From Clostridiaceae bacterium Marseille-Q4143 (GTDB lineage: Bacteria > Bacillota > Clostridia > Lachnospirales > Lachnospiraceae): a stretch of 64,000 nucleotides of DNA. Shown here piece after piece: positions 53,715 through 62,112 of the stretch. Below the pieces are notes generated by a model. It searched no databases. It was not told the origin of the DNA and saw only the letters and a program-made list of their open reading frames with translations. The stretch's first letter is position 1. Each line of letters opens with the position of its first letter. The position numbers and the translations under genes are program-made. The stretch spans positions 1,864,253 through 1,928,252 of the forward strand of contig CP073693.1 of NCBI GenBank assembly GCA_018228645.1, written 5' to 3'.

Positions 53715-54686
53715 TTATAATTTGCCAATCAGGGAAAGAACCTGGCTGCCGATTTCTTTCATGTCATCTGTGTCATACCGTTGATCGACAGGAAGCGGAC
53801 AGAGACAGTTGGACAGATGCTGTTCCCAGGCACTGGAATCCGGATTCTCTGCGGTTTCGCTCCAGAGCTGCGGAACATAGATCTTTTTTCCGATCAGTTC
53901 TCTGCGCAGAGTTTCGCTGGAGCAGAGGAACGGATAATACAGTGTTGGACGAAATCCGTGCAGCGTAATTTCGTTGACGGAACCAAGGATCTCGTGGAGC
54001 GCCTGCATATTTTCCAGCCGCTTCTGACGGACATGCTCATAGTCTACCACATTCAGCATGGCAGAAGTGAGTGGAGACATGGCCTGAATGCCACAGGTGC
54101 CGAGCCTTTCTTCATTCTCTTTATTCAGTGTATAAGAATAATTGGTGCCGTATTCATAACTCTGCAGCAGATGTGAGGTATACAGGCTGGAAGCAGAGAC
54201 CGGAACCGGCTGCTGGCAGATCGGGCTGCCAATCGCGTAAGCACCGTCGGAGACACCGAAAAATTTTCTGCAGGAATAAACCTGGCAGACACCTTCCTGC
54301 GGGGTGGAAAAGAAGGACTGGGTATTGTCAATGAGAATCCGGGAATCATACTGCTGTATCATGTCTTGAATGATCTGATCAGATTGGATCCCAAAATAAT
54401 TTACCCACAGAATTCCTTCTTTTTCTTTCAAAGAAACAGCTTCCGGAAGAAACTGCTCATTAATATGGTAATAGCGGATCTGCATCTGGGGAAGTTCTTT
54501 ACGAATAGTTTTCTCAACAGTTGCACAAATATAAAATGGCAGATAAATCACATTCCATTTCAGCTGCTTCAGGGCATAGGCAATGGCATACCGGCCGGAA
54601 TTCAGGGCAACGACATGTTCACCTGAATAATAAGGAGCCCCGGCTGCAAATTCGATGGGAAGGTATCCGCCGTATTCTTTCATCAT
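53715..54686 (-). CDS. DegT-like PLP protein, divergent
   Basis: A 323-residue protein related to the DegT/FdtB aminotransferase fold. VALNSGRYAIAYALKQL is the phosphate-binding start, ILIDNTQSFFST holds the aspartate, and the probable PLP lysine is in YSCRKFFGVSDGAYAIGS. It is shorter than usual (about 370) and lacks part of the C-terminal domain. It may be an aminotransferase for a nucleotide sugar or a related PLP enzyme. An AGGAG site sits 6 bases before the ATG at 54686, and a strong promoter drives it. It is first in the inverted three-gene unit. Confidence 0.72.
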   Translation of the reverse strand: MMKEYGGYLPIEFAAGAPYYSGEHVVALNSGRYAIAYALKQLKWNVIYLPFYICATVEKTIRKELPQMQIRYYHINEQFLPEAVSLKEKEGILWVNYFGIQSDQIIQDMIQQYDSRILIDNTQSFFSTPQEGVCQVYSCRKFFGVSDGAYAIGSPICQQPVPVSASSLYTSHLLQSYEYGTNYSYTLNKENEERLGTCGIQAMSPLTSAMLNVVDYEHVRQKRLENMQALHEILGSVNEITLHGFRPTLYYPFLCSSETLRRELIGKKIYVPQLWSETAENPDSSAWEQHLSNCLCPLPVDQRYDTDDMKEIGSQVLSLIGKL

Positions 54687-54718
54687 AACGTTCTCCTAAA
54701 ATAAGTGATATCTGAACT

Positions 54719-54747
54719 ATTATAGGAGAAATTTTCAGTTACGTCAA
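54719..54747 (-). promoter_or_regulatory. Strong predicted promoter of the inverted unit
   Basis: On the minus strand TTGACG (54747-54742) and TATAAT (54724-54719) are exactly 17 bases apart. This is close to the sigma-A consensus and the best promoter in the window. The leader is about 25 bases with a good AGGAG site. Confidence 0.85.
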
Positions 54748-54821
54748 TTCCTCGCAGTTAAATCTAAAGAATTATTAATAATTATAAAAGATGGTTTTGC
54801 AACGACATAAAGTGGGGTAAT

Positions 54822-56543
54822 ATGAACATAGAAATAATGGAAAAGGATAAAAACGGTATGAAAAAGAATTTGACAAAAGCATTGCTGTATCCATTGCTTT
54901 TGATTGCTATATTAAGAGGAATTACCCCATTTATATATGCCATCATTGACGACCGGAGTATGATGGAGATTCTCTCCGGACAGTATCTGGGGCATCCGGA
55001 TCCCCATGCGATTTTTCTGGGATACTGGTATTCTTGTATTTTAACAGGATTGTACCGGATTTCCGTGCATGTGGATTGGTATGGCCTTCTTTTCCTGTTG
55101 GTACAATGGGGGTGTATGAGCCTGATTTTATACCGGGTGCAGGGACAGACAGAAGACTGGAGTATGCAAAACAGAAGAGTGGCACTGACTATGGTGATTT
55201 TCTTGCTGGTGGGACTTCAGACTGTGACTCAGTTGACCTTTACTACAACTGCTGCAGTGGTGGCAGCGACAGTGTTGTACTGGTATGTGACTAGTGAGAA
55301 AATAGAAGGAAAACACTTTGCAGTATTGTTTTTGCTTTGTTTCCTGACACAGCAGATCCGGTTAGAAATCTTTTTGATGATTCTTCCGGTCTGCTCCTTG
55401 TTTTGGTTCATTCGGCTGCATAGAAGAGGAATCCTGGGAATGAGAAGATGGGAGATCTGTCTTCCTATGGTGGCGGTGACCGTATTGGGAATTGCTTTTC
55501 TGGGAAATGTGGTTGGATATGGAAGCCCGGAATGGAAAGCCTATAACCAGTATAATCAGTATCGTTCCGATATTTACGATTATCCGGATTATACATTTCC
55601 TCCCTACGAGGATGCGGAAGATCTCTATGCAGCAGCGGGAATTGATACAAAGAGTCGGGCACGGACGCTGATTAACTATGATTATGTGGCAGATGATCAG
55701 ATTACCCCGGATTTTTTTGAGCAGTATATCAGAGTTTATCAGCAGATACGGCCATCCGGACAGACCAGAATGGATCGGCTGGTGGAAAGTATGAAAAGTT
55801 ATGTAAAGGGGGTACTGGACGGAAGGTTTCACATTACTCAGAGCGTGGGGATGGTTCTGCTTGGCATTTTATTGCTGATGTGTATTGGAAAACGGAAGTG
55901 GACACAGGCGGTGGAGATGGGATTGCTCATTGGCATCCAGATAGTACTGTGGATTTACCTTCTCTATAAAGGCCGGGTTCCGGCCAGAGTTATTTACAGT
56001 ATGAATCTCTTACTTGTTACCATTGTGGTACTGGCGTGGAGAGAATGCCTTCATTCTGTGGGAGAGCAGATTCCGAATGCTTTCAAAAGAAAAGGAATGA
56101 CGCTTCTGATGCTGGTACTGCTGGGAGTGGGAGCTTTGTATGCAAAAGAGATCCGGACACAGAACCTTGCCATCAGCAACCGCTGCGAAGATGTGGAAAA
56201 ACTGAAATCTTTCTGCGCGGAACATCCGGAGAATTTTTATTTTAATGATGTAACTACGATGGCATTTACTACCTGGGATGTAAAGTTATGGAGAAATGAG
56301 ACGTATACCATGAACTATATGTCTCTGGGTGACTGGATGAGTTTCAGCCCGCTGTGGAAGGAAAAACTGGAACAGCAGGGAATTACCAGTGTCCGGGAAG
56401 CATTGTATCAGTGGGATAATGTGTATCTGATCTGTACCTTTGACAAAGGACTGGAATATCTGACCTCTTTATATGAGAATACCACCTGCACGGAAGTGGA
56501 TCATGCGGGACTATTTCATATTTACAAACTGCAATCCTTGTAA
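54822..56543 (+). CDS. Multi-span membrane protein, GT-C-like
   Basis: A 573-residue protein with about eleven membrane segments and an external C-terminal tail (about 445-573). A first loop with YAIIDDRSMMEILSGQYLG (about residues 39-57) has paired aspartates in the position expected for a GT-C acidic motif. The middle region has a tyrosine-rich external loop (YDYPDYTFPPYEDAEDLY, about 250-267). It starts 135 bases from the divergent DegT-like gene; the intergenic region is AT-rich but I see no clear plus-strand promoter. Function is inferred only. Confidence 0.6.
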   Translation: MNIEIMEKDKNGMKKNLTKALLYPLLLIAILRGITPFIYAIIDDRSMMEILSGQYLGHPDPHAIFLGYWYSCILTGLYRISVHVDWYGLLFLLVQWGCMSLILYRVQGQTEDWSMQNRRVALTMVIFLLVGLQTVTQLTFTTTAAVVAATVLYWYVTSEKIEGKHFAVLFLLCFLTQQIRLEIFLMILPVCSLFWFIRLHRRGILGMRRWEICLPMVAVTVLGIAFLGNVVGYGSPEWKAYNQYNQYRSDIYDYPDYTFPPYEDAEDLYAAAGIDTKSRARTLINYDYVADDQITPDFFEQYIRVYQQIRPSGQTRMDRLVESMKSYVKGVLDGRFHITQSVGMVLLGILLLMCIGKRKWTQAVEMGLLIGIQIVLWIYLLYKGRVPARVIYSMNLLLVTIVVLAWRECLHSVGEQIPNAFKRKGMTLLMLVLLGVGALYAKEIRTQNLAISNRCEDVEKLKSFCAEHPENFYFNDVTTMAFTTWDVKLWRNETYTMNYMSLGDWMSFSPLWKEKLEQQGITSVREALYQWDNVYLICTFDKGLEYLTSLYENTTCTEVDHAGLFHIYKLQSL

Positions 56544-56566
56544 AAAGAACGCGAAAGTGATAGAAT
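56538..56566 (+). promoter_or_regulatory. Predicted promoter before the second initiating transferase
   Basis: TTGTAA (56538-56543, containing the upstream stop codon) and TAGAAT (56561-56566) with a 17-base spacer. The GCGAAAGTGATAGAATACAG part is close to the element at 27441-27463 before the PglF-like gene. Confidence 0.65.
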
Positions 56567-56600
56567 ACAGAAGACTATAGATAATGAGGTAACTGTGTTC

Positions 56601-57953
56601 ATGGATAAATTTGATCAATATAAGCGTCTTCTGCGCCTGGGGATTGCAGGGATTGAGATTGCATTAGAGACGATACTTTTTGCGTATGTCTGGTTTGATG
56701 TATATAATGGACGGAGACAATATCCGTTTGAAAATAAAGGTAATCTGATGATGGTGGGATTTTATATCCTCTATTTGATGGTCTTTATTTACATGTATGG
56801 TGGAACGAAATATGCATACTACCGCAAGGGACAGTTGATTCTTTCCCAGACACTGGGAACGGTGATTGCCAACGCGCTCATGTATATGCAGATTATCATG
56901 GTGGTAGGACAGTTTCCACTTCCGGCCGTATGGCCTATGCTGGTATTATGTGTACCAGAGCTTATCATCATTGCTGTGATTAATCAGATTTCTGATGGTA
57001 TTTTCCGGAAAATGTTCCCACCGAAGCATTTACTTTTGATCTGTGATCTGGAATATAAAGAACTTTTGCTTCGGAAAATTTCCAGCAGAAAGGATCTCTA
57101 CGAGGTGACCAGATGCGTATCTGCTTCCGAACCGCTGTCAGTCTTACAGAAAGAAGTGGCAGACTGTGATGCTATGATGCTCTATGGCATTGAGGAACAG
57201 AAGCGGAATGATCTGATCAAATTCTGTTATGAGAAATCCATCCGGATCTATGTGGCTCCGGAGGTGTCAGATATTCTGCTGCGTGGTGCAGACCGCGTCC
57301 ATTCCTTTGACACACCGTTTTTCCTTCTTCGAAATTCCGGCCTGTCTTTTGAGCAGCGGATTATGAAGCGTGCCATGGATATCCTGATTTCAGGAGCCAT
57401 GCTCATTGTGGCGTCTCCCTTTATGCTGTTGACGGCACTGGCCATCAAGCTGGAAGATCATGGTCCGGCGCTTTTTAAGCAGGAGCGGGTAACGATCGGA
57501 GGTAAGAAGTTCTATATCTATAAATTCCGCAGTATGATCGTAGATGCGGAGAAGAACGGAGCACAGTTCTCCACGAAGAATGACAGCCGTATTACGAGGG
57601 TGGGTAAATTTATCCGTGCCACCAGACTGGACGAGCTGCCCCAGCTTTTAAATATTTTAAAGGGAGACATGAGTATTGTAGGTCCCAGACCGGAGCGCCA
57701 GACATATATCGATGAATTCTGCCAGGAAACGCCGGAGTTTATCTACCGTTTGAAGGTAAAGGCCGGACTGACCGGTTATGCGCAGATTTATGGAAAATAC
57801 AATACGACTCCGCTGGACAAGTTAAAGCTTGACCTTATGTACATTGAAAGTTATTCGGTTCTTCTGGACATCCGTCTGATCTTCCTGACGCTGAAGATCA
57901 TGTTCACCAAGGAGAGTACAGAAGGAGTGGAGGAAGGACAGAACCATGCATAG
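56601..57953 (+). CDS. Polyprenyl glycosylphosphotransferase (initiating, WbaP/WcaJ type)
   Basis: A 450-residue enzyme with four N-terminal membrane segments, a Rossmann-like middle part (MFPPKHLLLICDLEYKELL onward), one further membrane segment (about 258-278) and the catalytic C-terminal domain. Signature parts are YIYKFRSMIVDAEKNGAQF, ATRLDELPQLLNILKGDM with the DE pair, and SIVGPRPERQ. It links a hexose- or hexosamine-phosphate to undecaprenyl phosphate. It is the long type, in contrast to the PglC-like short enzyme at 30499, so two assembly lines may start in this locus. GTG 56595 is an alternative start with closer spacing to GAGGT. Confidence 0.92.
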   Translation: MDKFDQYKRLLRLGIAGIEIALETILFAYVWFDVYNGRRQYPFENKGNLMMVGFYILYLMVFIYMYGGTKYAYYRKGQLILSQTLGTVIANALMYMQIIMVVGQFPLPAVWPMLVLCVPELIIIAVINQISDGIFRKMFPPKHLLLICDLEYKELLLRKISSRKDLYEVTRCVSASEPLSVLQKEVADCDAMMLYGIEEQKRNDLIKFCYEKSIRIYVAPEVSDILLRGADRVHSFDTPFFLLRNSGLSFEQRIMKRAMDILISGAMLIVASPFMLLTALAIKLEDHGPALFKQERVTIGGKKFYIYKFRSMIVDAEKNGAQFSTKNDSRITRVGKFIRATRLDELPQLLNILKGDMSIVGPRPERQTYIDEFCQETPEFIYRLKVKAGLTGYAQIYGKYNTTPLDKLKLDLMYIESYSVLLDIRLIFLTLKIMFTKESTEGVEEGQNHA

Positions 57954-59208
57954 ATTTTGGATATTTAACCATTATGCGACGACCCCCCTTACGGGACCGC
58001 TGCTCCGCCACTATTATTTTGGGGAGTATTTAAAAGAAAGAAATATTGAGACGACAGTCTTTGCGGCCAATGAGCTTCATCAGACCGGAGGCTGTGTCGA
58101 CACCCACGGGAAGCCTTATCTTCGGACCGAAGAGGAAGGGGTTCCCTTTGTCTTTGTTAAGACGAGTAAATATGAAGGTAACGGAATCTCCCGTGTGAAG
58201 AACATGGTGAGCTTCTTCCTGGGACTTTTAAAGATCAGCAAGGGCTATGCAAAGCAGTACGGAAAGCCGGATGTGATCATGGGTTCCAGTGCCCATCCCC
58301 TGACCAGCATTGCGGGAATTTTGGTGGCCAGACGGTTCCGGGTACCGGCTATCGTAGAAGTCCGGGATCTCTGGCCGGAGGCTATCTTCTCTTTTGGAAA
58401 AGTAAAGATGAACAGTCTGGTAGGACGGCTATTAAGTGCCGGAGAAAAATGGATGTATGTCCATGCGGATGCTATTGTATTCACCAAAGAAGGCGACGTG
58501 GATCACATCAAAGAGATGGGATGGGATAAAGACCACGGCGGTAAGATTGATCTTGCCAAATGCCATTACATCAACAATGGTGTGAATCTGAAGGATTACT
58601 ATGCAAGTATTGAGAAGGATATTCTGAAAGATCCGGATCTGGAGGATGACAGTTTTAAGGTGGTGTACACCGGAACGGTTCGCCCGGTCAACAATGTGGG
58701 CAATCTTCTGGATACGGCAAAATTATTAAAAGATAAAAAAGATATCAAATTCCTGATCTTCGGCGGCGGAAGCGAACTGGAGAAACTGGAAAAAAGAGTG
58801 CAGGACGAGCACATCGATAATGTGATTTTCAAAGGGTTTGTGGAGAAAAAATATATCCCGTATATTCTGAGCCGTTCGTCTGTGAATGTGCTAAATTATT
58901 CTCAGGCAAATTATAACTGGTCCAGAGGCAACAGTTCCAACAAGCTGTTTGAATATATGGCCAGTGGAAAACCGATTATTTCCACGGTGAAGATGGGATA
59001 CTGTATTCTGGATAAATATCAGTGCGGTCTGTCTCTTGAGGAGTGCACAGCGAAGGCGCTGGCAGAGCAGATCTTAAAGATTCATGATATGCCGGAGGAA
59101 GCGTATGCCCAGATGGCGGAGAATGCGAAAAACGGTGCAAAGGACTTCGACTTCCCGGTGCTCACAGAGAAACTTTATCAGGTGATCAAGCGTGTGGAAA
59201 AAGATTGA
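57946..59208 (+). CDS. GT4 glycosyltransferase (WbuB-like)
   Basis: A 420-residue GT-B enzyme. FWIFNHYATTPLTGPLLRHY, PDVIMGSSAHPLTSIAGIL and VEVRDLWPEAIFSFGK match the WbuB pattern for N-acetylhexosamine or FucNAc transfer. FEYMASGKPIIST closes the donor site. It overlaps the initiating transferase by 8 bases, so it is the likely second-step enzyme of that assembly line. It is a relative of the enzyme at 33044, which similarly follows the other initiating transferase. Confidence 0.88.
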   Translation: MHRFWIFNHYATTPLTGPLLRHYYFGEYLKERNIETTVFAANELHQTGGCVDTHGKPYLRTEEEGVPFVFVKTSKYEGNGISRVKNMVSFFLGLLKISKGYAKQYGKPDVIMGSSAHPLTSIAGILVARRFRVPAIVEVRDLWPEAIFSFGKVKMNSLVGRLLSAGEKWMYVHADAIVFTKEGDVDHIKEMGWDKDHGGKIDLAKCHYINNGVNLKDYYASIEKDILKDPDLEDDSFKVVYTGTVRPVNNVGNLLDTAKLLKDKKDIKFLIFGGGSELEKLEKRVQDEHIDNVIFKGFVEKKYIPYILSRSSVNVLNYSQANYNWSRGNSSNKLFEYMASGKPIISTVKMGYCILDKYQCGLSLEECTAKALAEQILKIHDMPEEAYAQMAENAKNGAKDFDFPVLTEKLYQVIKRVEKD

Positions 59209-60871
59209 GCGATATTACCGGACGGTGTCTTATCTTAAGAAAAGTCAGTTAAAATTCTTGGTGAAGAACCGTCTGGAGAGAAAGAAAAAAGCGATAACAA
59301 AAGCCTTTGCTCCTGCATTGGGAACACTGCCCCTCTGGATGAACCGCCTCGATACCCATCCGGATTATGAGAAGCGGTTTGACCGGGAAGAGATCTTAAA
59401 TGGAACGGTGACACTGCTTCATGAGAGCGGTACTCCGGGTGGTCATAACTGGGCCAATCCGGATAAGAGCCATCTGTGGAATTTTAATCTGCAGTATCTG
59501 GAATTTCTGATTCCGCTGGCAGCAGCCTATCGGGAAACCGGAGAGCAGAAGTATTATGAAAAGTTCCGGGACTATTGTTTTCGCTGGATAGAAGATAATC
59601 AGGACGGAACCGGGGATGGATGGCATCCCTATACCATTTCTTTGAGGCTTACCAATCTCTGGATCTGTATGGATGGATTTGGCGAGATATTCCGAAAAGA
59701 TGAGGAATTTGCTCAGAAGCTGGGTGACAGTATGTACGCTCAGTATCTGCATCTGCAGAAGAAGCTGGAGCTTCACCTTCTGGGCAATCATTATCTGGAA
59801 AATTTAAAAGCAGTCATGCTGGGTGCTCTCTATTTCAAAGAGCCGGGTGTTTATGATGATTATAAAAGCCGGTTCCGAAACGAACTGGAAGAGCAGATTC
59901 TGCCGGATGGCATGCATTATGAACGAAGCCCTATGTATCATAAGATTGTACTGGAAGATCTCATGCGTGCGGCGAAAGGTGTGGAGAAAGCGGACCGTCT
60001 TTTTTATGAAGAACTCTGTAAGAAGATCAAGAAGATGGCGGACGTTATGTATTCTCTGGAAGATGGTATGGGACAGACGCCGCTTTTCAATGATTCCGGG
60101 GATAATGTGGCGCGTTCCATGGTAAGCCTCCTGGCAGCACTCCGGGAAGAATTCGGAATTACGCCGGATTACAAAGCATCTTTCCCGGATGCCGGTTATT
60201 ATTGCCTGCGAAGCGGAGATGTGAAGGTTCTTCTGGATGCAGGCGCCATTGCGCCGGATTACATGCCGGGACACGGACACTGCGATGGATTGAGTTTTGA
60301 ACTGTCCAGACAGGGACATCCGGTCTTTGTGAATTCTGGTACAGGGATGTATCAAGGGGCATTACGGGGATATTTCAGAAGCACTGCAGCCCATAATACG
60401 GTGATGATTGACGGCGAGGAACAGTCTGAATGCTGGGGAGAACACCGGGTAGCCAGACGGATTTCAGAAGTAACCGGTTCTGCAGGCAGCCAGGAGCTGA
60501 AAGGCAGGCTGAAGACGGCATCTGGCAGAAAGCAGGGACGCTGCATCCGGGCAGAAGGCAGCAGTGTCGAGATCTGGGATCAGGTAGACGGACATGCAGA
60601 TGCATATTTTCACTTGGCACCGGATTATCATTATGAAGAAGCGGAAAATTCCGTATTGGTCAAAGAAAAAGATGATACGCTGGTCTGCCGTATCATTCTG
60701 GAAAAACAGGATCAGGTGAAAATCTACCGGGAAGGAATCATCTGTTCCTATGCACCGGAATTTGGAAAAATAGAACAGATACAGGTGCTCTCACTTGCCT
60801 GGGAGGGCGATGGAAGTGAGCACATGACACAGATCATATTCGAAAGAGAAAGGGAGAAGCATCATGATTAA
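59192..60871 (+). CDS. Heparinase II/III family protein
   Basis: A 559-residue protein. An N-terminal alpha-helical toroid includes WNFNLQYLEFLIPLAAAY and LLGNHYLENLKAVMLG. A C-terminal beta part contains YMPGHGHCDGLSFELS and TAAHNTVMIDGEEQSE. This is the heparinase II/III pattern, with the N-H and H-x-H residues used in eliminative cleavage of uronic-acid glycans. No signal peptide is visible; the N-terminus is basic. So it may act in the cytoplasm or on lipid-linked intermediates, or export may be non-classical. It is flanked by GT4 and wecC genes with overlaps on both sides, suggesting a part in handling a ManNAcA-containing polymer. Confidence 0.88.
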   Translation: MWKKIERYYRTVSYLKKSQLKFLVKNRLERKKKAITKAFAPALGTLPLWMNRLDTHPDYEKRFDREEILNGTVTLLHESGTPGGHNWANPDKSHLWNFNLQYLEFLIPLAAAYRETGEQKYYEKFRDYCFRWIEDNQDGTGDGWHPYTISLRLTNLWICMDGFGEIFRKDEEFAQKLGDSMYAQYLHLQKKLELHLLGNHYLENLKAVMLGALYFKEPGVYDDYKSRFRNELEEQILPDGMHYERSPMYHKIVLEDLMRAAKGVEKADRLFYEELCKKIKKMADVMYSLEDGMGQTPLFNDSGDNVARSMVSLLAALREEFGITPDYKASFPDAGYYCLRSGDVKVLLDAGAIAPDYMPGHGHCDGLSFELSRQGHPVFVNSGTGMYQGALRGYFRSTAAHNTVMIDGEEQSECWGEHRVARRISEVTGSAGSQELKGRLKTASGRKQGRCIRAEGSSVEIWDQVDGHADAYFHLAPDYHYEEAENSVLVKEKDDTLVCRIILEKQDQVKIYREGIICSYAPEFGKIEQIQVLSLAWEGDGSEHMTQIIFEREREKHHD

Positions 60872-62087
60872 TGTAGTAGGACTTGGTTATATCGGTCTTC
60901 CCACTGCGCTGATGTTTGCAGCACATGGGGTAGAGGTTGTAGGAACGGATTATAATAAGGAGCTGGTAGATACCCTGAATGAGGGAAAAACTACCTTTGA
61001 GGAGGATGGTCTTGACGAACTGTTCCAGGAGGCAGTGAGCAAAGGAATCCGGTTTTCTCATGAGTATCAGAGCACGGATATGTATATCGTGGCAGTGCCG
61101 ACTCCCTATGATAAGGCTAGTAAAAAGGTGGATGCAAGCTACGTGGTAAAGGCAGTGCAGAACGTTATGAGTGTCTGCCCGAAGGGCGCAACGGTGGTTA
61201 TCGAATCTACCGTATCTCCGGGAACCATCAATAAATATGTGCGTCCGATCATTGAATCCGACGGATTTACCATCGGCGAGGATATCAATCTGGTGCATGC
61301 ACCGGAGCGTATCATTCCGGGAAATATGGTATATGAGCTGAAACATAATTCCCGTACGATTGGTGCAGACAGCCTGGAGATCGGTGAAAAAGTAAAAGCC
61401 CTGTACAGCTCTTTCTGTCAGGGAGAGATCGTGGTAACGGATATTCGTACTGCAGAGATGACCAAGGTAGTGGAAAATACCTTCCGTGATATTAACATTG
61501 CATTTGCCAATGAGCTGGCGAAGATCTGCCGCTCCGATAATATGGATGTGTATGAGATCATCCGAATTGCCAACAAGCATCCCCGTGTCAACATTCTGAC
61601 TCCGGGACCTGGTGTCGGCGGACACTGCATCTCTGTAGATCCGTGGTTCCTGGTAGGTGATTATCCGGGCCTGGCAAATATCATTCTGGCAGCCAGAAAG
61701 ATCAATGACGGTATGCCTGATTTCGTTCTCGAACGGATTCACAATATCATGAAAGAGAATAACATGACCGATGTGGGAAGAGTAGGTCTCTACGGTCTGA
61801 CCTATAAAGAAAATGTAGACGATACGAGAGAAAGTCCGACCTTGCAGATGTTGGAGAGCATGGAACGCCATCTCTGCGGCGGACAGATCAAAGTCTATGA
61901 TCCCTATGTAAAGAAAGATCTGGTGCCGAACCAGTATCATGATCTGGACAGCTTCCTTGCAGATGTAGATTTTGTGGTACTGCTGGTAGGACATGATGAG
62001 ATCAGAGAAAATATGGACAAACTGAAAGGAAAAGTAGTGTTGGATACCAGACATATCTGTTTCCTGGATGGAACCTACCGCTTGTAG
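60864..62087 (+). CDS. wecC: UDP-N-acetyl-D-mannosaminuronate dehydrogenase
   Basis: A 407-residue NAD-dependent enzyme oxidising UDP-ManNAc to UDP-ManNAcA. VVGLGYIGLPTALMFA is the NAD loop, VIESTVSPGTINKYV and HAPERIIPGNMVYEL are WecC-type signatures, and catalytic Cys255 is in GPGVGGHCISVDPWFL. UDP-ManNAc would come from the epimerase at 44905. It overlaps the heparinase gene by 8 bases. It differs clearly from the WbpA-like enzyme at 34303. Confidence 0.93.
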   Translation: MINVVGLGYIGLPTALMFAAHGVEVVGTDYNKELVDTLNEGKTTFEEDGLDELFQEAVSKGIRFSHEYQSTDMYIVAVPTPYDKASKKVDASYVVKAVQNVMSVCPKGATVVIESTVSPGTINKYVRPIIESDGFTIGEDINLVHAPERIIPGNMVYELKHNSRTIGADSLEIGEKVKALYSSFCQGEIVVTDIRTAEMTKVVENTFRDINIAFANELAKICRSDNMDVYEIIRIANKHPRVNILTPGPGVGGHCISVDPWFLVGDYPGLANIILAARKINDGMPDFVLERIHNIMKENNMTDVGRVGLYGLTYKENVDDTRESPTLQMLESMERHLCGGQIKVYDPYVKKDLVPNQYHDLDSFLADVDFVVLLVGHDEIRENMDKLKGKVVLDTRHICFLDGTYRL

Positions 62088-62112
62088 AGAAGGGAATGGA
62101 GAAACATAATAT

